DNA from: Zerene cesonia
Lineage: Eukaryota > Arthropoda > Insecta > Lepidoptera > Pieridae
Assembly: GCF_012273895.1 (NCBI RefSeq)
Contig: NC_052108.1
Location: 4,216,001-4,280,000, forward strand
Direction of reading: 5' to 3'
Length of the DNA: 64,000 nucleotides
The translations under genes were made by a program, and so were the position numbers. Numbering within the stretch: position 1 is the stretch's first letter; each line of letters opens with the position of its first letter. Shown piece by piece: positions 12,599 through 25,500 of the stretch. Below the pieces are notes generated by a model. It did not search any database and was not told where the DNA came from. It was given only the letters and a program-made list of their open reading frames with translations.

Positions 12599-15483
12599 AT
12601 GAATTCGCGAACTTCGAGTTTTTCTTCTATATCCGACTTATTTCGTCCTAACAATCCCAAAGGTCTTAGATCTAGGGATCTCAGTAGTACTCGTTTAAAT
12701 ATATTGAAAAAGGAAATCCAAACAGATGCGCATCTTATACCGTTAAGTAAGTATAATAACTTAACTAACTTTCACCCCTTTTCATTGCTAATAAAAGCAT
12801 TTACATGATCTCTCACTTTTAAACATTCAATGGTTTCATTTAAAATTTTAGAAGAGTTGTATTCTTCACTCGGTACTAACCCTGAAGTAGGTTTGACAAA
12901 CGAAAGAGCTAAAGAATTGTTAGAGTATTACGGTCCTAACACCTTGACTCCAGCTTCACAATTTGGATGGTCTCGAATGTTATTCAAATCATTATGTACA
13001 GGTAATAATTAAAAGACATTATACGCCATGATATACTCTGATCCTCTAACTCTATTTTTTCGTTGCGCAGGTTTTTCCATTTTAATTTGGTTGGGAGCTA
13101 TTTTATGTTTGACTGCATACCTTATCGAAGTCTTTACTAAACCACACCCAAGCACAGACAATTTGTATTTGGGATGTGTGCTTATTGCTGTCGATGTTAT
13201 TTGTGGATTGTTTAGCTTTCTACAAAACTATAAAAGTTCTAAGGCATGTTTAAATTTGTAGACAATGTAATTTTTTTTTTGTTTTGACTTATAAAATTAC
13301 AATGTTGATAACGATTTTTCATTAGATAATGAAAACCTTCAATAACATGATACCAATGAATTCGAGTTGTATTCGGGATGGAGTCATGAATGTGGACACT
13401 CCGGTTCGAGATTTAGTGAGAGGAGATATCATTCATGTCAAAGCTGGTGATGTTATCCCGGCAGATATTCGAATTATCGATAGTAAAGGTTTTAAAGTAT
13501 GTATCTATCAAAACTTTACAATTTTTTAAGGTACACCATGTTCGTCAAATTCATTTAACATTTTCCAGTCGAATGAATGTCTGTTAACTCGACAGTAAAA
13601 CATAAAAAAATTCATTATTGACAGGTAGATAATTCATCATTGACGGGAGAATGTTTAGCTGTCTCACGTAGCAATACTGAAGGTACTACTAATATACTTG
13701 AATCTCAAAATGTTGCCTTCTTCTCTGCGTTATGTGTGGAAGGATGGGCAAATGGTAAAAATACAGTCTAGAAAAAATTAGACGCCTTATATTTTAAATC
13801 AACATTTATATAACTAATCCAGGTTTTTAGGTGTCGTGATATGTTGTGGAGATTTGACTGCACTAGGTCGTGTTGCGGGTCTTGCAGCGAGACTACAACC
13901 AGCCCCATCTCCTTTATCGCGGGAAATTCGTCTCCTAATGAGATATATGTCTGTGTGGGCTTTAAGCTTAGGTCTCTTTATTGCCATTGCGTCGCTTGCT
14001 CTTGGATACCCATTTATGCAAACAACCATATTTGTAATAGGCATTGTCGTAGCCAATATTCCAGAAGGTATGTTGCTAGAGATAGATAGATCCCTTATAC
14101 TATTGGATTATTATTTCTATATTGCTCTATCATTATAAATAGTAAAATTTTCCGAGTAAAATGTTGTATGTTTTAAAGGCTTGCAACCAACGGTAACAGC
14201 GTCATTGACATTAACAGCAAAACATATGGTCACAAAAAATTGTCTGGTGAAAAATTTGGAAGCCATGGAAGCTTTAGGTGCTTGTACCACAATATGTTCA
14301 GATAAAACTGGTACACTTACGGAAAACAAAATGCGTGTCCGCCATATTTGGATTGGAAATAAGACATACACACTTTCGGATGTAGAAATGGGTAGAAAAC
14401 AATTTGTAAATACAAAAAATAAACAATAAGTTTTTAACGTTATAATAGTTGAAGCAATTAAAAGTTCTAATCTACATACTAATGTCCTGCTATTGACTTT
14501 TTTACAGAACAATTGAAAATACAACCAGGTTCGTATTTTGTTTTATTGTTTGTGTTATTGAAAAGTAATTGGGTAAGTTTCTTAGGTATTTGCGACTGCT
14601 GTTTATCTCTATATACATTTTTTTTGTCGTTCTAAAGTTAATCAAAATTAAAATCTGCAATTCTTTACATTTCCATTTTATGTTTTCTTTAAGTGGGAAA
14701 ATCCCATCGTGTTACTTTTACTTTCTTCAAATGATAGATATTACACACACAAATCTCTTTTGTATGTGTAATATCCATCTAAGTATGTGTAAATGAAAAT
14801 GAATTGTAATGAATTTCCTGAAGATCGTAGGTACTTAATTAATACTTAAAATAATTATGAAGCTAGATTTATTCAAATAATAATTTCGCTTTTGTTATTT
14901 ATTATAATTTAAAATCTTTATGAGATAAATTGAAGTATGAAAACCGCAGGTCTTACATAAATCTGTCCAGATATTAAAAATAAATTACTAAAAGTGAATC
15001 CGAGAAATAAATCTGAATTTTAATGAATGAAACAGTAAATCGTTTGCTGTCTTCAAGTTAATTGAAATATTTACAAAGTAACACTTAGTTATAAATAAGT
15101 CTACTATATCAGGCTTAAACTTGGTTAATTTAAAATGAATTATGAATTTATCGTTTTTTACGATAAAAATAATTTCATCTTAACATAAAAAGGGTCATGA
15201 TAGAGATAAAGACTGACAGGCAGGCGGACAACCAAGTGTATAAGAGTTAGCTTTTTTCCTTTTGAGGTACGGAATCCAAACAATGAAGAAAAATATTACG
15301 GACGTTAATTAAATAGACGTACGTTTCAAAAGCTTTAGGGTGTAATTCTTGTAAATATTTAGTTTGTTACATATTAGTATATTATGATTTGAATAGAAAT
15401 GGGTGCATATAGGTATTTCTATCTTTTTCCTAAGAATAAAAAATATAACCTAACCTTAACCTTTGACTTAGATGAAATGATGT

Positions 15484-15577
<94 letters not shown>

Positions 15578-18500
15578 TTTATTCAATTATACTCATAGAA
15601 ACACTTGAATCGTCATAACATTTTAACATTTACCATCGGTTCGGAAAGCAATTTCTACAGAAAAGAGTCTGCAGTTGCTCTTTTAAAATCATGTCTTAAA
15701 GCTATCCATGGCACAATACATTTTAAAATGTATAATACATTACATAAATACAACGCTTATGAGCTATGAGACATACTTAGATAGTTTTACGAAGTAAATG
15801 GGGCGCAAGTGGTCAGATGTGGTCTTTTTCCAAATGTGAAAGATTTTTTATAAGCTCATTGGACGGTTAAGTTTATTTCCACCTTATTTAATACTTTATC
15901 TACAAAACAGAAAATAAACCTTCTACAAAGTAATCGCTTAGTGATATTTCGTACAAAAGGCGGCTTTATTGCTAGACAGCAATCTCTGTCAGGCAACCAA
16001 GGAGGAAAGGAAATGTAAAAAGTAAAAATAAAAGAAAGTAAAGATATATAAGAATATAAAAAAAATATTATTCTATTAATAATTTATTTCTTACGTAAGT
16101 TGAGAAATAAAATACATATATTTTGCATAAATACTATATACTCATACAATATAGTACATAAGGTATACTAAATATACAAAAAAATTATATTGTTTTTCAG
16201 CTTTTCACAGTTTAAAAGTATGTGGTGCGCTGTGTAGTAACGCTACCATTACTGGAAATGGGTATCTTCAAGGCGATGCTTCAGAAAAAGCAATATTGAA
16301 TTTCTTGACTCAGTGCGATGACCCAGTTTCAATTAGACATGAATACCCAAAACTTACTGAAATACCTTTTAATTCAGTTAACAAATATCAAGTAAGATAT
16401 GGATCTCCGAAATTTTCTAGAGTAAGAACAATTAAAAAAAAAAATACAGTAGGCAGGTAAACGTTTAGGTAGGTACCAACCTACGTGTAGAAAAAGATTT
16501 TATATTTTATACCACTTGTATGCATTTTTTAATCAATCACTATAATTACGATTTATGAAGCAAGACAACTTACAGATCAGTATTCATCTAAACAAATCAA
16601 CATCAACATATATTCTTGTAATGAAAGGAGCACCTGAAGTGATATTAGCTCGAAGCTCTACTATCGCTTCTGACAATAAAACAATTAAAACTACTAAAGA
16701 AATAAAGGAGGTCATTGATAATGCTATTGAAGAAATGGCAAATACGGGTAAGTATGCAATAATGTAGGTGGACGTTAAAAGCATTATAACTAATCTACCT
16801 ATGTACCTACCTAATGAACATTGAATAGTAGGTACTAAATAATCGTCTTATATGCCAGGTGAAAGAATTCTTGCATTTGCCGATCTACATTTAGATCCTA
16901 GAGAATATCCAACAGAATATGAATTCGATGCTGAAGATGTTAATTTCCCGGTTGAAAATCTTCGCTTTCTTGGTTTAATGGGGCTCATCGATCCGCCGAG
17001 AGAAGAGGTGATTATCTACAATCCATAAAATATAAAGAATACCTATGTGACCGCTTATTAGCTACACAGCTAAAAATTACTCCTTGAATATAACACTAAC
17101 TTTAATTTCTCCTTCTATGGTGTAAAGTTCTTTCAGCATCCGTCATTTTATATCTTGTTTAATGGTGGGTTGTTAGTATGAGTTTAAAATTATGCAAATG
17201 AGTATCTCTATAGCTTATACACTTCGACTAGCATAGGTATATAGGATATATTAAGATCGCGCCCACGGCATGTTCCAATATACACGTAGACGCCGATGTA
17301 CATCACAAAAAAGTGGTTGAAAAGAATAATTATTTGTATAAATAATGGAGCGAACGAAGAAGTTCTTTATCTAAATATTTTATAATCCCATCCTTATGTT
17401 TCCTAAAGCCTACTCCTAGTTAAGGATTATTTTAATTAATTAGGTAAAATCAGCGATCGAAAGAGTTCGTGAAGCTGGGGTCCGTGTGATAATGGTTACC
17501 GGTGACCATCCAGCCACTGCCCGTGCGGTGGCGCTGGAAGTCGGTATAGCCACGTCACCTAAATGCCACGTGATCACTGGCTCTGAATTACGAAATATGA
17601 CCCCGGATCTTCTGTTTCTGACTCTGGAAAAACATTATGAAATAGGTTTGTTGAGTAAGAAATATAGTTACAAAGTAATTAAAAAAAAATCGATCCTTGT
17701 TAACATGAGATTTGAAAAACAATGTTTCTGGGGTTATGCCTCCAATGTCACTATATTTAAAAAAATATCCAGCCTGGTGAAGTAGTATAAACCACTGTAT
17801 TCATCAGTATTTGCGCGCACGTCGCCCACCCAAAAGCTTCAAATCGTAGAAGCGTGTCAGAGGCAAGGCAGTGTAGTAGCTGTCACAGGTGATGGTGTAA
17901 ATGATGCTCCCGCACTCAGACGGGCCGATATTGGCATATCCATGGGCATTACTGGATCACAGGTTATTACCTTGTATGTACCTACAAACTTCATTCACTG
18001 ACACCCAAAAATTATCATCAGCGTATTTGTTGAGCTATACCCATTTCAACAAAGAGCACCTACGTAATAGTGGTAATTATATAACAAAGAACATTTAAAT
18101 AACGAATGAAAAATCCTAAGGTATCTACGTAGGTTAATAACAAGTACGTAAATAACCTAGGAGGAAGCACAATTATTTATACTTGACTTTAATAAATAGC
18201 CCAATATTTTTCACAGATCATTTTTGCCTGGAGGGGTTAGCATAATAAAGAACTGAATTTTAAATTTTAATACTCATTTTCTGTTCAATAAAGTTAGGCT
18301 TTCTCATATGATAGTATTTTGTTTTAGAATTAACGGTGTCAAAAGACTTTATGTGTAAAACGATCTCGAATCCAGTCGTAGCTAATTTCTGAATCCATTT
18401 TTTCTAAATCACTCATATCATTCTTTATGTGGTTTATTATCTAAATTTAGGAGGGTGTGATGCGAATCTTCTGCACAGAGTACTTTTATAAATATAGGTA

Positions 18501-20212
18501 AGTTGCAGGTATCAAAACAAACTGCTGATATTATTTTAATGGATGATAACTTTGCCACAATCGTAACAGGCATCGAGGAAGGACGTAAGATTTTCGATAA
18601 TTTAAAGAAATCAGTTTGCTACATTCTCATATCCAACGTACCGGAAATAATACCAGTTTTGATGTTCATTTTGTTTTCAATACCATTACCACTAGGTAAG
18701 TATTTAATTATTATCACGTGTGTGTGATTTTCTATTAATTATATTTTATTCTTTATTATAATAATTTTATATACAAATTGCTTTAATAATATCTCGAACA
18801 TAAAATTAATTTTGTTGTGTTATCTGTACCTATGCATTAAGTTAATTGACCCGTATGGCCCGTTTCCTTTTTCTCACCCATCCCAGTCAATTCTTCCTTT
18901 CCAGTTATAAATACTTTACTTATCCCTTATCCCTTAAAAGCAGTTAGCGCATTCGCAGAGGCACTACCCCTGCCAATGTTCATGGGCGGTGGTGATCGCT
19001 TACCATCAGGCGAACCATCAGCTCGATCGTCGATAAGTCTCATAAAAGTAGATAAAAAGAAAACTAATTTTAAGGTGTGATGACGATACTGTGTGTCGAC
19101 CTGGGTACTGACATGTGGCCCGCCGTTTCGTTGGCCCATGAACGAGCCGAGCAAGATGTGATGGCGCGGCCTCCTCGACATTCAGACCCTTTAGTATCAT
19201 GTTCTATGATACGTTTAGCGTATGGACATCTGGGCCTTATTGAGTTCGCTGCTGGCATGTTTTCGTACTTTATTGTGATGGCAGAACATGGATTTTATCC
19301 TAACCAGCTATTCGGTATCTAATTTTAAAGAAATTACATGTAAATATTTTGTTAACCGTAGATATTTTATCCCTTATTCATAACGGGAACTATTTCAGTT
19401 AAGTAGTAGATAATTATATCTACTCCTATGAATACTGAATTATTTATTATGTCTTTGAATAGATTTATAAGTAGCTCTATGAAATATCTGTATCTAAACA
19501 TACCCTACCTAATTATTGCATATATTATGAGCTCTCTATTATGAACACGCTTCAGTGATAAGAAAACGACAGTAGAAAATGTTTGGTAGAATTAAGGCAA
19601 TGTTTTATTCATCTGTGCCATAAAAACAGGAATAAGGCAAAAATGGGATAATGAGGCCGTCAGTGACGTGCAAGATTCACTCGGACAGGAGTGGACGTAT
19701 CCAGAGCGGAAAGAATTAGAACGCGCATGCCAAGCGGCGTATTTTGTAGCGATTGTTATTACACAAATGACGAATGGAATAATTTGTAAAACTAGATACA
19801 ATTCGCTTTTTTACGCCGGTGAGAATATAAAGCAATAACAGCACGCTATATCGTTAGTACTAGCGTGAGACAATATATTTTTCCACAGGTATGAAGAATA
19901 AAGCGCTTAACTTCGGATTAGTGTTTGAAATAATTCTTGCGTGTATTGTATGCTACGTCCCGGGAGTCAATACCTTCTTTCGAGCTTATCCCCTACGACT
20001 CAAATGGTATGACCCTGTATTTGCGATTAAAAGTAGAAATATAGCAAGTGCCTATTCAAATATTTATTATCTACATATATAATAACTTCATTTCCAGGTG
20101 GTTTCTGGCCCTACCATTTTCGTTGTTGATGTTTTTATTTGATGAATTCAGGAAATATTGCATACGTACAGAACAGTTTGGCGGTTGGTTCAATAAGCTT
20201 ACATTTTACTAG
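12599..20212 (+). CDS. Divergent Na+/K+-transporting P-type ATPase alpha subunit paralogue
   Basis: Eighteen exons: 12599-12746, 12852-13001, 13071-13243, 13326-13496, 13625-13754, 13831-14067, 14179-14391, 14508-14528, 16201-16391, 16576-16747, 16859-17007, 17444-17645, 17808-17962, 18509-18695, 19075-19314, 19630-19818, 19889-20006, 20098-20212. They join without a break to 986 aa, close to the usual 1000-1040. P2C signatures are intact: DKTGTLT (phosphorylated Asp), MKGAPE, TGDHPATA, TGDGVNDAPAL, IPEG in TM4, SNVPE in TM5 and DLGTD in TM6. The actuator loop reads TGEC instead of TGES. By ungapped comparison with the vertebrate pump, Thr774 is Ile and Asp926 is Asn (third Na+ site), Gln111 is Glu (cardiac-glycoside loop), and the C-terminus is TFY rather than TYY. 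Intron 3 begins GC rather than GT. Exon 8 is only 21 nt. Role: plasma-membrane cation pump; divergence suggests a specialised, perhaps tissue-restricted, copy rather than the housekeeping subunit. Confidence 0.93.
15487..15573. repeat. (AT)n microsatellite
   Basis: An almost pure AT dinucleotide run of about 85 bases inside ATPase intron 8. It directly precedes repeat B copy 2, as expected if the repeat's tail seeded the array or both mark an insertion site. Confidence 0.95.
15575..15760 (+). repeat. Dispersed repeat family B, copy 2 (in ATPase intron 8)
   Basis: It shares the block order of the copy at 10678-10870: 'tttattcaatta', 'aacatttaccatcggtt', 'ttctacaga', 'gttgctctttta'. It lies in the largest intron (14529-16200) of the ATPase gene. 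The rest of that intron is AT-rich and shows no coding frame. Confidence 0.6.
18853..19060 (+). repeat. Dispersed repeat family A, copy 2 (in ATPase intron 14)
   Basis: It runs from 'ggcccgtttcc' through a pyrimidine-rich part, then 'gcgcattcgcagaggc', 'catgggcggtggtgat' and 'cgcttaccatcaggcgaacc', and ends in an A-rich tail directly before exon 15 of the ATPase. Its end is within about 15 bases of the splice acceptor, so its A-rich tail is part of the acceptor region. Confidence 0.75.
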
Positions 20213-20381
20213 TTACATAAGATTAGGTTTATAATTTAAATTAATATAATCTTTATTACCTTCTATAAGTTCCATATCAAAATAATGAAAATATTATTGT
20301 TTCTTTGCGAAAGAATTATTTGTTAACTAGTTTTTAGTAAAATTCATACTTCGATGCTATAAACAATTCAACATCAATTGA

Positions 20382-20387
20382 AATAAA
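20382..20387 (+). terminator. Candidate poly(A) signal of the ATPase gene
   Basis: AATAAA occurs about 170 bases after the ATPase stop codon. The spacing is normal for an insect 3' UTR; the AT-rich background lowers certainty. Confidence 0.45.
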
Positions 20388-22426
20388 AACATCCAATAAC
20401 TACAAAGAAATTTATTCACTTCATAACAACAAAGAAATTTGCATTAAAAGTATTGCACATCTAACAAAATTTATCGTAATTTATAAAATTAAGTTATCAA
20501 TAATTAAGTAACTTATAATGAGCAAAGTATAATTAAAACAAATGCCACTTGATTCTGTATATATATGGCTAGTAAGGTGGTCAAAGCCGTGGTATTACAA
20601 TTTCACTAGTTATATTATAATTAAACGGCAAATTGTCAATCAACTTAATTTCTTACAATACATAACCCAAACAAGGCCGCATGTTTTAAACGAAATTGGC
20701 AGCGAGCGACGACCAGCGTTCTGATTGGTCAATTATTTTTCATTCATTATTCCAGGATTGTTAACGGACCAATCAAATAAAAGAAATGGACGTTAGATCA
20801 TCTCGTAGTCCAACATCCAGTGAAATTGTCAATATATTATTGCTTTACATTATAACACTAGTGTTCCCGTGAGATAACAATTTCATTTAAACCAGGTCTT
20901 GATGTCTATTGACACATAAGACTAATTGACAAATAAAGTTATGTTTTATTTATTTTATTTATCTACCGTTTAATTATAATATATATCATTGCTTTGTAAA
21001 TTTACCTGCAGCATGTACAGAATATACTTATTTATATAGAAATCAATAAAAATATTTATATTCTCTCTATTAAATAATATAATGCTTACGTTAAAATAAA
21101 TTTTAATAATTAACACTTTTTCTCACTTATAAGAAAGAACGAAATGGCAACGCAAAAAAGAGATTATCATTGAATAGGACAAATAATCTACTATCACAAT
21201 GGCTTCTACATTATCTAATTTTTTTAGTTGAACAACTTACTATACTAAAATCTTTTGATATTTAGACTTTTTATGATATGCTTAATATAATATAGAAAGA
21301 AACAACCTAAACATTTCAGAGCTATATTGTACATAACGTTTGGTCATTAAAAGTTTCAAAGAAATTGTGCTATCATTACATTGTATGGTATATTATATTG
21401 CAATTTGAACACCTAACAATTTCGGACATAGATTAATTATTTTCTTAAGTACGAGTACCCACACATTGAATATTTCAACACATTGTTGCAAATTAAACAT
21501 GTATTTATTACCGCACAATTGATTTGATGTATCACATTTTTCAAACATACAATGACAAAAAATTGAGACAGTTATAAAAAGTAAGTATACCAATTAAGTA
21601 TCGGGAAATAAGTACAACGAGAATTTCGAATTCAGACTTAACAAAATAACTATCTACTTATTAAAATTATTGATTATTGATATTATTTATAAGTATAATT
21701 AACAATAAATCTTTTTTATATAAAACGATAAAAGGTTATCTTAAAACATAACAACTATTACGTCAGAATTTAAAAGATTCATTAAACTAAATTATTATGT
21801 CTTAATAATTATACATTTTTTGCTGCATTATGGACAAATAATTTTAAGTATTTCTCTGATTAAGAACTCAGTTATTGAGCCACGATGATTATACTAATTG
21901 AGTAAGTAGATTAAAAATTAAGTCATTATGCTCTCAATGGCCTCTATGTTTGGCATGAATGGGTTTTCATTTTTAAGTTTTAGGCTATATACACATACAA
22001 CTATCGTTGATTTGAGCCAGGATTTAGTGGCTAGAATATAGCTTCATCTCGTTTTTGTTCATACCTATTTTTATTTTATATTATTATCTAGGTATATGTC
22101 ATTGCTTTCTATAAACATAGCCTTGTATTACTAATGTATACACAGCCTAGTCATTAAAATTATCATATAATTTGGAACCATAGTCTACTATGTTAATTGT
22201 TAAAAATTGTTAATTAGATAAAACTTTTTCCGCTCAGTAAAAAATATCATTTTAATGTATAATAATTCTAAAAAAATATTTTATTCCCTAACATTTAAGG
22301 AGTGTAGGTATAACTTCCTCAAAGTATTTGTAATTTGCATGGTTTTGAACTACGACAAATATATATTTCATATTGAGCCAAAAACAAGTTACACTATATT
22401 CATGTGAACTCAAATTTTACTATCAC

Positions 22427-22432
22427 TTTATT
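22427..22432 (-). terminator. Candidate poly(A) signal of the KRAP-like gene
   Basis: TTTATT on the plus strand (AATAAA on the minus) lies about 125 bases downstream of the minus-strand stop at 22558. Confidence 0.4.
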
Positions 22433-22557
22433 TTAAGGGATCTGTGCTATTATTTTGTAAATGCTATATCATTCAAAAAGTTAACGAATAGTATCTTAAA
22501 AGTTTAAAGATTTGATAAAAATAAATCGGGTAAGTTAAAAGATTTGTCAAATATAAA

Positions 22558-25500
22558 TCAGGTGCTCCGAAGTCTGGCAGCTATATGTGCGTGAATGGCC
22601 GGCGCGCTTCGCATGTCTGCTATTGAATGTCGCGCTTTTATTAAGGCTTCTTGACGACACTCTTCGTCTTGTAACAAACAATCTATGATTTTAGCTACAA
22701 TTGTCGATGGTGGAACATGAGGATTCCCTGCAATTAATTTAGTTGTAAAGAATCAGCAGTATATTTAAATAGGGCGATATGCATGAATGTCATTTATAAA
22801 GAGCAATAATGTGGGGACAAAACTATACAGTGAATAAAAATAGTTATTTTAAATTTGGCAAATAAATTTTTTAATTTTGAAGAATTGAAAGAAATAAACT
22901 CGCATCTAGGCTTCATAAAAATAACTTTAAGCAATTTGCTTAAGGTTGACTTAAAAAATATATATAACTATAACTTCAAATTCTCTTCGTTCAAATTGGT
23001 GAGTGTTTAACGACACTTTCCAGCGTTAATTTAGTATGAGACAATTTTGGGTTATTTAAATATCAATGGTTGATATCGATAATATAGCAAATATCACACC
23101 GATTCATATACAAATTGTCTCTCTTTTTTCCGAGAATATTCTTAGTATTGATAATATTTTTTTTTACAATATCGATATCAGTATAAGTTTTGAAAAGCAT
23201 AAAGCAGTTAATTATTGACACAAATACCAATATCTATAAATTGACGAAGTGATTCACATGATCTATTTCTAGTATGTTTTATCTCATTTTCATAGTGTTG
23301 TTTCCTTAAAACTGAGTGATTCGACATTATTATATCAGAAGGCATGCGACACAATTAAATACTAATGGTTACTATATCAGCTTATGTGTCACCATAAGAT
23401 TTGTATGTACCGTTATATTGTGATCTCGCGAGATGGCAAACTGCGAATATATGACAATTAACTATTTATTTATTTAATTCAGATTATACCTCCACATTTA
23501 ATAAGTGAAGTTGACAATTACTCACATTTAACAAGCTTATTATATTGAGTGAAGTCCCGTGTCCCCTACTGGGGTATGGGGCAGATGATATACATCTGTT
23601 TCACTGATCGATTTTTTTTTTATTTTTATGGACAAGTAGGTGATCAGCCTTCTGTGTCCTGCCAGACCGAGACTTTTTTTTTTTGTGCGTCCCCACCGGG
23701 AATCGAACCCAGGACCCCTCGGTTCTACGCTCACGCGTTAACCACTGTACCAAGGAGGCGGTCAGCTTATTATATTAATATTATATTATTATTATTATTG
23801 TAATATGTATTGGGCCGATAATTAAATTTACCATATGCCGGTCAGGTACAGGTTGTAAGTCGACGGAATACCGCTTCGTGGGCCTCTTATATCTTGTGTA
23901 GGTTGTAAATAAACCGAACTAAAAGTAACTATCATATCGAATGCCCATTTCACAATTTAACTTTTTGCCATCAACAGTTTGTTCAACTATTCTGTATCAA
24001 CTTTAAAAAGTGCTCTAAATAGGATTACAATTTTCGACAATCTCGCGGGATTGATTATAATCTTACGTAATTTACAATTTTACGACATACACATAATTGT
24101 ATTAAGATTAGATTAATATTGTGATATGACATGAACAATTTGTATTCTACACCTCCAAATAATATAAAAATCAGTATTATATTCTATGTGTATTAGCAAA
24201 TAAATAAATACTTACTGTACAGCAATCTGTGGAACCTGGTATGGGATTTGATAGTTAGATGTTACTGGTTTCATAAACCGACATACTGGTGTGCAGTGCT
24301 CTGTTAGTAATTTTGTTAGTATTATTAGCGAATACGATATTATTCAATAAAAAGCCTTCCCTATGAGTTATAATTATGATCAGAATCTTGTTAAATATTA
24401 TAAATGCGATACAAATTATTACCCATAGTTATCATGATGAATACATAACTTCATATAAATGACATGTTGCAATTGAATAGAAATATTACTGAATAATATT
24501 GTTTATTGTCACTGTTGCTATTAAATTTGATTTTGATGGATTATCAATATGATAAAGTTGATAATATTTTTCGTATTCATACATATAGGGAATACTAGGC
24601 CGTTTCAAGAATATGTTCGCACTTTCTAAGTATGACAAGGGAGAACCAGGGTTAACAACAGGGTAACATGACGTCTGTTGTTCATGGGAATGCTTATATA
24701 GACGATACATTTTTTTGTGTGCATTGGATTTATCAACTTTAAAAGACATTTTGAAATAAACAATTTAACTTTAGCGAAAGTTGACCAACAATAATAGTAC
24801 ATAATATACAACATTACAACATAATCTTCTTAGATATGTCAGGAAAAATAAATATATTATAAATCACATGTTATTTTAATTGGTTATGTTTACGATAAAT
24901 TATACAAGCATTAGGTTAGTATTTATAAAAACAAAACACCAGAAATAATTAATGTAAAAAATGTTCCGAGCCCAGGAGGTGCCCAAAAGATTATTAAATT
25001 AATTTTGTTATGAAACAACTGAAATCTAAAACAGTACATACCAGTTAATCCTCGGTAGCCAAACACTCCACAATCATGCATTTTCATTGAGTGCTGTTCA
25101 TTTTTTATAAATTGCTCAGTGCTTATTCCTTGCAACTGTAAGTCAAACCATATAAACTGCAAAACCCATCACAATAAAATTCTAAAAAATGGTTGGAGAA
25201 CCTTGTTAAACCCATTGAAAATAATCATAATTCAATACCAACAAGAGTTTTTTAAGGTGTTTAAACAAACAATCTCAGGATCTATTGAATGGTTTTCAAA
25301 AATTATCTTTAACATTGGATAGGTAAGTGATCCCTGAGTACTTTAACATGGTATTATATATAGCCTATTGAATCGTTAAAAGTACCACAGGCAAATCCGG
25401 AATGGACCACCACTTAATGTTATGTATTTAATTTTATGGTACTATTTTCAATTGTCGAATTCAAATTTTATTCTTTTTTCTATATTTATAAGACTAGCTG

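Larger units (their letters stand above)
20213..22557. other. Intergenic DNA between two convergent genes
   Basis: It contains the 3' UTRs of the ATPase (plus) and the KRAP-like gene (minus), otherwise AT-rich sequence. Open frames of 60-66 codons show no family features. A pair of CCAAT-type boxes in opposite orientation lies near 20732-20775, but without a gene start nearby I give it no meaning. Confidence 0.5.

Noticed and set aside
17486..17785. 99-codon frame extending past ATPase exon 12
   Set aside because: The part after 17645 is intron; the protein continues at 17808 with VFARTSP, as expected for the family.
23673..23763. Possible tRNA gene on the minus strand
   Set aside because: The A- and B-box region is the head of a SINE with target-site duplications; no proper 3' end of a tRNA.
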